Positions 6,117 through 9,848 of a stretch of 9,848 bases of DNA are shown piece by piece. The stretch is from CAZTAO01 sp964611645 (GTDB lineage Bacteria; Armatimonadota; UBA5829). A program made the position numbers and the translations under genes. The stretch is from the NCBI GenBank assembly GCA_964611645.1, contig CAZTAO010000098.1, positions 1-9,848 of the forward strand, read 5' to 3'. Under the pieces are notes generated by a model that was not told the DNA's origin, did no database searches, and saw only the letters and a program-made list of their open reading frames with translations. The stretch's first letter is position 1. Each line of letters opens with the position of its first letter.

Positions 6117-7220
6117 GGACTTGTCGATGAAGTCGAGGACCGCGTCCAGGCCGCTGCCGCCATCGTCCGTACGCTCTCTCAGGTATTCGGGACTGTGCGT
6201 GCGTTCCTGTCGGGACAGATAGACTTTCGAGAGGCAGGCAGGCGCATTCTGGTTTCCCTGGGCGAGGGCATCCTGTCCGCTGTGAGCTATCCATATGGGG
6301 TTCTCAAAGGCGCGCTGAGTTGGCTCCGCAGACTCCTGCCGTTTTCCAATGCCGCCGAGGGACCCCTCTCCAACCTGATCGGTTCTGGCGCGGCTCTGCT
6401 GCGAACACTTGCCCAGGGAATGCTCTCAGTGGCCACGCTGCCGGCGCAGGCGATGAGCTTCGTCCTGCAGCGAATGCTGGGCGGTGCCCGGTGGATATGG
6501 GGTGGCCTGCGATCCATAGGCAGCCAGGTTATCTCGACGATGTCCGGCGCTCTATCCAGCGGCGCGCAGAATCTAGCTGCCAGCGCTTATCAGAGCGGCC
6601 GTGCCATGATGACTACCATAGCAACGGGCATTCGCTCGGCAATGTCGGTCCCGTACGATGCTGCCAAGTCTGTGCTACTGAGGCTCAGACGGCTGCTGCC
6701 GTTCTCGGACGCAAAGGAAGGACCGCTCTCGACACTCACTCGCAGTGGGGCGGCCATGCTTGAAGCTTTCTCTTCGGGGATTACGGGAGCTTCAAAGCTG
6801 CCGGCGCGTGCGTTTGAACAGGCATTCGCTTTTGCCAGACATGCGGGCCGGTCCGCGATGCTTCCGACCGCTCTCGCTGGGACGCTTGCTCTCACACCGA
6901 GCCTTGCGGGAGCGTTGCCCAATGTGGCTGCGCCTGTACCCGTTCAGAGGGTCACTTATTCCCGTGATGATGAGCGAGCACAGCAGCGATCCCAATTGCT
7001 CGCCGCCACACGTGGTTCTGTGGTCCCTGGTTCACGTGGCGATGCGGGAAGTCTCAATGACGCCCGTCTGCTACTCGAGGCGATACTCTCGAAGCTCGAC
7101 GAAGTAGCCGACCGGCCAGTCGACGTGACTGTGACTACCAATCTGGACGGGCGGAAGATTGCCCAGTCGGTCTACAAAGACATGCGCGACAGAAAGGTCA
7201 GGAACTATGGATCTGCGTAA
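6072..7220 (+). CDS. Phage tail tape measure protein, C-terminal part only
   Basis: The duplicated LRRLLPFSNAAEGPLSNL and LRRLLPFSDAKEGPLSTL segments (residues 85-102 and 205-222) are hallmarks of the C-terminal region of long tape measure proteins, which set tail length and sit inside the tail tube. The alternating Ala/Ser/Gly-rich helices, the IDFREAGRRIL block and the closing VTVTTNLDGRKIAQSVYKD also fit. The visible ORF has 382 aa; family members usually have 800-2000. The head, coiled coil and membrane part are missing. The ATG at 6072 lies in DNA that reads as an antisense nuclease fragment and has no convincing RBS, so it is an accident of the join. The real tape measure sequence begins somewhere around 6150-6220. 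The gene overlaps the next one by 14 bases. It is probably non-functional by itself. Confidence 0.85.
   Translation: MPVGLLRIIMRPVRHGLVDEVEDRVQAAAAIVRTLSQVFGTVRAFLSGQIDFREAGRRILVSLGEGILSAVSYPYGVLKGALSWLRRLLPFSNAAEGPLSNLIGSGAALLRTLAQGMLSVATLPAQAMSFVLQRMLGGARWIWGGLRSIGSQVISTMSGALSSGAQNLAASAYQSGRAMMTTIATGIRSAMSVPYDAAKSVLLRLRRLLPFSDAKEGPLSTLTRSGAAMLEAFSSGITGASKLPARAFEQAFAFARHAGRSAMLPTALAGTLALTPSLAGALPNVAAPVPVQRVTYSRDDERAQQRSQLLAATRGSVVPGSRGDAGSLNDARLLLEAILSKLDEVADRPVDVTVTTNLDGRKIAQSVYKDMRDRKVRNYGSA
6267..6461 (+). repeat. Tape measure internal repeat, unit 1
   Basis: Residues 66-130 begin GILSAVSYPYG and contain LRRLLPFSNAAEGPLS. They align with unit 2 exactly 120 residues (360 bases) further on. 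Confidence 0.75.
6627..6821 (+). repeat. Tape measure internal repeat, unit 2
   Basis: Residues 186-250 begin GIRSAMSVPYD and contain LRRLLPFSDAKEGPLS. The match to unit 1 is clear in protein but diverged in DNA, so the duplication is old and under selection for the helical module. Confidence 0.75.
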
Positions 7221-7545
7221 GGCTAGGCGTGTTTTCATCTGTAGCAAGTACGTCGGGAACGTCATTCACAACATCGATGTAGCCCGGGCGCTGTGCCTCA
7301 TGGCTTTGGAAGATGGGTATGCGCCGTTCGTCCCGCACCTCTTGTACACGCAGGTTTTGGATGATTGTGATCCGACCCAGCGCGAGACAGGAATATCCCG
7401 CGGGCTGCGCTTTATGGAGGTTTGCGACGAGGTCTGGGTCTACTCAGCGGAAGGCATATCCGAGGGGATGAAGCGGGAAATGGATCACGCCAAGTCGCTG
7501 GGCAAGCCGGTGATCATGCTGAAGGTCCGGCCTACCCTTGGCTGA
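7207..7545 (+). CDS. DUF4406-type protein, nucleoside 2-deoxyribosyltransferase-like fold
   Basis: The 112-aa product starts at ATG 7207. AAAGG nine bases and AGGA three bases upstream support this, and the family's first strand (RRVFICSKY) begins at residue 8; a longer frame from 7159 adds nothing conserved. The order FICSKY, N-V-x-x-N-I-D-x-A-R-A-L, YAPFVPHLLYTQVLDD, RGLRFMEVCDEVWVY, then GISEGMKREMDHAKSLGKPV matches the small Rossmann-like NDT family. E91 in the S-E-G-M-x-x-E motif corresponds to the catalytic glutamate of nucleoside deoxyribosyltransferases. Any substrate is unknown; a nucleotide or its derivative is the reasonable guess. The gene overlaps the tape measure by 14 bases and the next tail gene by 8, so it is built into the tail operon although it is not a structural tail type. 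Confidence 0.85.
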   Translation: MDLRKARRVFICSKYVGNVIHNIDVARALCLMALEDGYAPFVPHLLYTQVLDDCDPTQRETGISRGLRFMEVCDEVWVYSAEGISEGMKREMDHAKSLGKPVIMLKVRPTLG

Positions 7546-8005
7546 TGGCAGGACAGGCACAGGCTACATAGTCGATGTGGTGACTCGCGAATCTCTCCAA
7601 TTTCAGTTCAACCCGGAGGAGATATCCGATGAGAAGAGCGCCGACTATGCAGCCGTGAAAGTGCCGGGCCTCAGTCACCCGCGATACCAGTTTGTCGCCG
7701 GCGAGGCGCGCAGGATCTCGTTCAAGCTGTCGTTTTTCAAGGGGCCTGTGAAGCGCAATGTGGATTGGCTTCGGTCACTGGTCTATCCCGAGCACCAGAA
7801 GACAATGATGAAGAACGCGCCGCACCGGGTCCTGTTCTTCTTCGGTGATCTCTACCCGGGTCTGACGTGCATAGTCCGGCAGGTGAATGCGCGGTGCTTT
7901 GATATCTTTGACCCGGCCACTCTGCTCCCGCAGCACGCCGAGGTAGACCTGACGCTTGAGGAAGTCGTGGACCGCTCCGTCGATTACAGGCAGGTGCGAA
8001 GATGA
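7538..8005 (+). CDS. Tail tube / LysM-associated tail protein (contractile injection system tube-like N-terminal domain)
   Basis: The start is TTG at 7538, overlapping the preceding stop (coupled translation); AAGG lies about 13 bases upstream, and no in-frame ATG precedes the conserved region. The motif SLQFQFNPEEISDEKSADYA, followed by PRYQFVAGEARRISFKLSFF and HRVLFFFGDLYPGL, is typical of the N-terminal domain of proteins linking tube or tape measure to the baseplate in myoviruses and injection systems (PBSX XkdP / Afp7-like). Many relatives are 200-230 aa with a C-terminal LysM domain. Here 155 aa carry only the beta-rich domain, and LysM is encoded by the next gene, joined by ATGA. A role in capping the inner tube at the baseplate hub is inferred from the family. 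Confidence 0.82.
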   Translation: MADGRTGTGYIVDVVTRESLQFQFNPEEISDEKSADYAAVKVPGLSHPRYQFVAGEARRISFKLSFFKGPVKRNVDWLRSLVYPEHQKTMMKNAPHRVLFFFGDLYPGLTCIVRQVNARCFDIFDPATLLPQHAEVDLTLEEVVDRSVDYRQVRR

Positions 8006-8436
8006 TAGGGCAGGATTCCAGGTATGCCGGGTGCGTGTTGTATGTGGATGGGAGCGACGAGTTTGTTGGATCCCGACAGCGCATAGATACCACGCCCCGG
8101 CCGGATGATGTATTTCACAGCGTGGTGGAGGGTGACAGGGTCGATCTCATCGCCTACCGCTATTGGGGCAGAACCGACCTGTGGTGGGTGGTATGCGACT
8201 ACAACGACATTGCCTGCCCGGTGGAACTGGGGACGGGAGCAGTGCTGAGGCTGCCGTCGCTCGAATATCTACCGCCACTTCCTCCAACCACGCGCACATT
8301 CACGAGAGCATCCGGCAGATCCTGGGGACCAGGAAAGGCGAGCGACTTATGCGGCCGGACTTCGGAACGCGCCTGCACGAGCTGGTCTTTGAACCCAACG
8401 ACTCCCTGCTCTATGGGCTTCTCCGACATGAAGTGA
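8002..8436 (+). CDS. LysM-type tail/baseplate protein (gpX-like), C-terminus replaced by out-of-frame sequence
   Basis: Starts at ATG 8002 in an ATGA overlap with the previous stop. Residues 1-90 are normal: a short N-terminal strand with FVGSRQRIDTTPRPDDVFHS, then a LysM-like motif, H-S-V-V-E-GDRVDLIAYRYWG, LWWVVCDYNDI and G-A-V-L-RLPSLEYL. LysM proteins of this type join hub and tube in contractile tails. After EYL (about base 8271) family members stop within a few residues. Here the frame runs another 54 codons of unlikely sequence (PPLPPTTRTFTRASGRSW) that is the gp25 gene read in the wrong frame. The natural stop has thus been lost. The folded domain itself appears complete, so a product with an aberrant tail could still be made. 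Confidence 0.78.
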   Translation: MIGQDSRYAGCVLYVDGSDEFVGSRQRIDTTPRPDDVFHSVVEGDRVDLIAYRYWGRTDLWWVVCDYNDIACPVELGTGAVLRLPSLEYLPPLPPTTRTFTRASGRSWGPGKASDLCGRTSERACTSWSLNPTTPCSMGFSDMK

Positions 8437-8600
8437 TCGAAGCGCTCGAGGAGTGGGAGCCGCGGGTCATTATCAGTGACGTAAGCTGCGGACCGGACGA
8501 GACAAACGGCCACCTCGTATTGGTCCGGATAGACTACAGGCTCATATCATCCCAGGTGGAAGGCAATCTCGTATATCCCTTCTACCGGGAACTGGAGTGA
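8163..8600 (+). CDS. gp25-like baseplate wedge protein, N-terminus missing
   Basis: From about 8298 the third frame reads IHESIRQILGTRKGERLMRP, then DFGTRLHELVFEPND, a helix, EEWEPRVIISDV, and a C-terminus with VRIDYRLISSQVEGN and YPF, ending at TGA 8598-8600. This is the gp25/W family, a lysozyme-related fold forming the baseplate wedge that nucleates the sheath. Normal members (about 125-140 aa) begin with a proline/arginine-containing strand some 25-35 residues before the ESIRQIL helix. Here the frame upstream is simply the LysM gene out of frame, back to a TTG at 8163. The only in-frame ATG is 8349, inside the conserved core (LMRPDFG). No start with an RBS would give a native protein, so it is probably inactive. 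The gpJ gene follows after seven bases. Confidence 0.75.
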   Translation: MGQNRPVVGGMRLQRHCLPGGTGDGSSAEAAVARISTATSSNHAHIHESIRQILGTRKGERLMRPDFGTRLHELVFEPNDSLLYGLLRHEVIEALEEWEPRVIISDVSCGPDETNGHLVLVRIDYRLISSQVEGNLVYPFYRELE

Positions 8601-8607
8601 TTATACC

Positions 8608-9848
8608 ATGACCGTTCGTCGCGGCAGACTTCCGTATGTGGACAAAGATTACGAATCGATCCGGGAGGAGCTAATCGCCCGTATCCCGCAGCTCACCGAC
8701 CGCTGGACAGATATGAACCCCAGCGATCTGGGAGTAGTGCTGCTGGAGCTGTTTTCCGGAACCGCTGATATGCTCGCCTACTACATCGATGCGCAGGCTG
8801 CCGAGTGTTACCTGCCCACGGCTCGACAGCGGCCCAACATCGCTAACCTGTGCGCCCTGGTCGCCTACAGGCTGCACGGGCCGGTCGCTGCCAGCACACG
8901 CGTCAGGTTCACGCTCACGCAGCCGGAGCCGACCAATGTGACTATCCCCGCGGGAACGGTTGTGAGGGCGGCAGATGAGGAAGTGCCCATCTCCTTTGTG
9001 ACGATCAGCGACGCAGTTTTGCTTGCAGGTGATGCATCCGTTGAAGCGGACGCCGTTCAGGGTGAGCCTGTCTTGGAATCCTTCGCCGCAACGGGCACTG
9101 TCGGCGCACGTCTGGTTTTGAACCGAACGGATGTGGCCCACGGCTCTATGCAAGTCAAATTGGGAGGGGTTCCCTGGTTGGAGGTCCAGCATTTCGCCGA
9201 CAGTGATCCCGATGATCCTCACTACCGTGTGGACACAGACGGCCTCGATGTAGTCTCCATTGTTTTCGGGGATGGCACATGTGGGATGTTACCAAACGAA
9301 GGTAGGTTGGTTGAAGTATCCTACATTTCGACACAAGGCGCATCTGGAAACATCGCGCCGCATCGCGTCAACACCGTCTCATCTGCTGTCCGCGCTTCAG
9401 ATGGTCGGACTGTGGGCCTGTCTGTGGATAACCTTGTCGCAGCTACGGGCGGCGCAGATAGAGAATCCCTGGAACACGCGCGCCTGATAGCCCCCAGCAC
9501 AGTCCGCTCAACTTGGAAAGCCGTGACGCGCGATGATTACAAGACCCTGTGTCTAGCCTTCCCAGGCGTGGCCAAGGCGCGCATCATTGACGTGAATGAG
9601 GATGTCAGCCTCAGAATCTACTCCGTTCGCGTGTGCATCGCCCCGGATGGCGGCGGTTTGCCCTCGGATCTGCTGAGGTCCAGCCTTCGGGAGTATCTGG
9701 AGGCACGCAGGTTGCTCACAATTGATGCCGGGATAGTAGACCCGGTGTACGTGCCAGTGGACGTGGAAGCCGAGCTTTACACCTATACTTCCCAGGATCC
9801 TGAGACCGTGCGGCGACGAGCTGCGGACACTCTCGCCGAACACTTTTC
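8608..9848 (+). CDS. Baseplate assembly protein J (gp47-like), 3' end outside window
   Basis: ATG 8608 follows GGAG by about ten bases. The frame stays open for 413 codons to the window edge. The N-terminus (LPYVDKDYESIREELIARIP, then a D-x-N-P-S-D-L-G motif, LLELFSGTADMLAYYIDAQA and YLPTARQR) is the standard opening of gpJ/gp47 proteins of contractile tails and injection systems. Further on come VTIPAGTVVRAA (111-122), VFGDGTCGMLPNEG (219-232), the QGASGNIAP turn and AATGGADRESLEHARLIAPS followed by VTRDDYKTL and FPGVAKARI (278-326), all in family order. The protein connects wedges to the tail fibre or tail-tip proteins around the hub. It is the one gene of the tail cassette that shows no damage in the visible part. 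Confidence 0.93.
   Translation, partial: MTVRRGRLPYVDKDYESIREELIARIPQLTDRWTDMNPSDLGVVLLELFSGTADMLAYYIDAQAAECYLPTARQRPNIANLCALVAYRLHGPVAASTRVRFTLTQPEPTNVTIPAGTVVRAADEEVPISFVTISDAVLLAGDASVEADAVQGEPVLESFAATGTVGARLVLNRTDVAHGSMQVKLGGVPWLEVQHFADSDPDDPHYRVDTDGLDVVSIVFGDGTCGMLPNEGRLVEVSYISTQGASGNIAPHRVNTVSSAVRASDGRTVGLSVDNLVAATGGADRESLEHARLIAPSTVRSTWKAVTRDDYKTLCLAFPGVAKARIIDVNEDVSLRIYSVRVCIAPDGGGLPSDLLRSSLREYLEARRLLTIDAGIVDPVYVPVDVEAELYTYTSQDPETVRRRAADTLAEHF

Larger units (their letters stand above)
6072..9848 (+). mobile_element. Contractile-tail prophage remnant (or injection-system-like cassette), left end damaged and right end beyond window
   Basis: Tape measure C-terminus, DUF4406-like protein, tube/LysM-associated protein, LysM gpX-like protein, gp25-like wedge and gpJ lie on one strand with overlaps or gaps under 10 bases, the usual order of a contractile tail morphogenesis operon. 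No capsid, terminase, sheath, integrase or attachment site is visible. The protein D and spike genes are absent, and both the tape measure and gp25 are truncated. Confidence 0.72.

Noticed and set aside
6590..6922. Minus-strand 110-codon frame in the tape measure gene
   Set aside because: Mirror of the Ala/Ser-rich repeat; the plus frame holds the conserved tape measure motifs.
8671..9222. 183-codon minus-strand open frame
   Set aside because: It lies wholly within the well-supported gpJ frame, has Cys/Arg/His-rich unlikely composition and no RBS; a shadow of a GC-biased gene.
9553..9843. 96-codon minus-strand open frame at the right end
   Set aside because: Antisense to conserved gpJ motifs and without family resemblance.
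6072..9848. Intact extracellular contractile injection system
   Set aside because: No sheath, tube, AAA ATPase or toxin gene is visible, the spike is absent, and the tape measure and gp25 are truncated.

Overview
The window is bacterial, of fairly high GC by eye. Starts are often GTG or TTG behind clear Shine-Dalgarno sites. No rRNA, tRNA, CRISPR array or transposase is visible. I cannot place the organism. The response regulator and the small orphan families would fit a Gram-positive-like, Chloroflexota or Armatimonadota-type genome, but that is a guess. The most striking general feature is the number of partial genes: a lone pRiA4b ORF-3 tail, a broken copy of a small membrane protein, a cut-down RecB-type nuclease, a headless tape measure protein and a gp25 without its N-terminus. 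This looks like accessory DNA with much recombination and gene loss.

Left part (1-2570). The end of an FGE-sulfatase-domain gene (+) is followed by the C-terminal relic of a plasmid pRiA4b ORF-3-like gene (+). A minus-strand group comes next, in transcription order: an OmpR/PhoB-type response regulator (TTG start, no histidine kinase in the window), a 70-aa single-span membrane protein and a 302-aa protein with an FPV...NYNKHR layout. A degenerate second copy of the 70-aa gene lies just past the 302-aa gene, so that gene is bracketed by direct repeats.

Middle (2570-5640). A divergent promoter region leads into a plus-strand cassette: a 191-aa protein of unknown function overlapping a large protein with an N-terminal PD-(D/E)XK (Mrr-like) nuclease domain, then a frame with a C-terminal winged-helix-like segment. 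The last two overlap in different frames and may be one frameshifted gene of about 600 aa. A separate promoter precedes a 108-aa protein of a recurrent uncharacterised family. The nuclease cassette is the best candidate here for an undescribed, possibly defensive, system.

Right part (5640-9848). A contractile-tail (myovirus-like or injection-system-like) module reads rightward: tape measure C-terminus, a DUF4406-type nucleoside-deoxyribosyltransferase-fold protein, tube/LysM-associated tail protein, LysM (gpX-like) protein, gp25-like baseplate wedge and a gpJ/gp47 baseplate protein that runs off the window and carries no internal stop. The usual protein D and spike genes between LysM and gp25 are absent. 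The LysM 3' end and the gp25 5' end are both damaged at one short junction (about 8272-8300), as expected for an internal deletion. At the left edge the tape measure is headless and abuts an antisense fragment of a phage-type PD-(D/E)XK nuclease. The tail module is therefore probably a decaying prophage remnant rather than a working particle.
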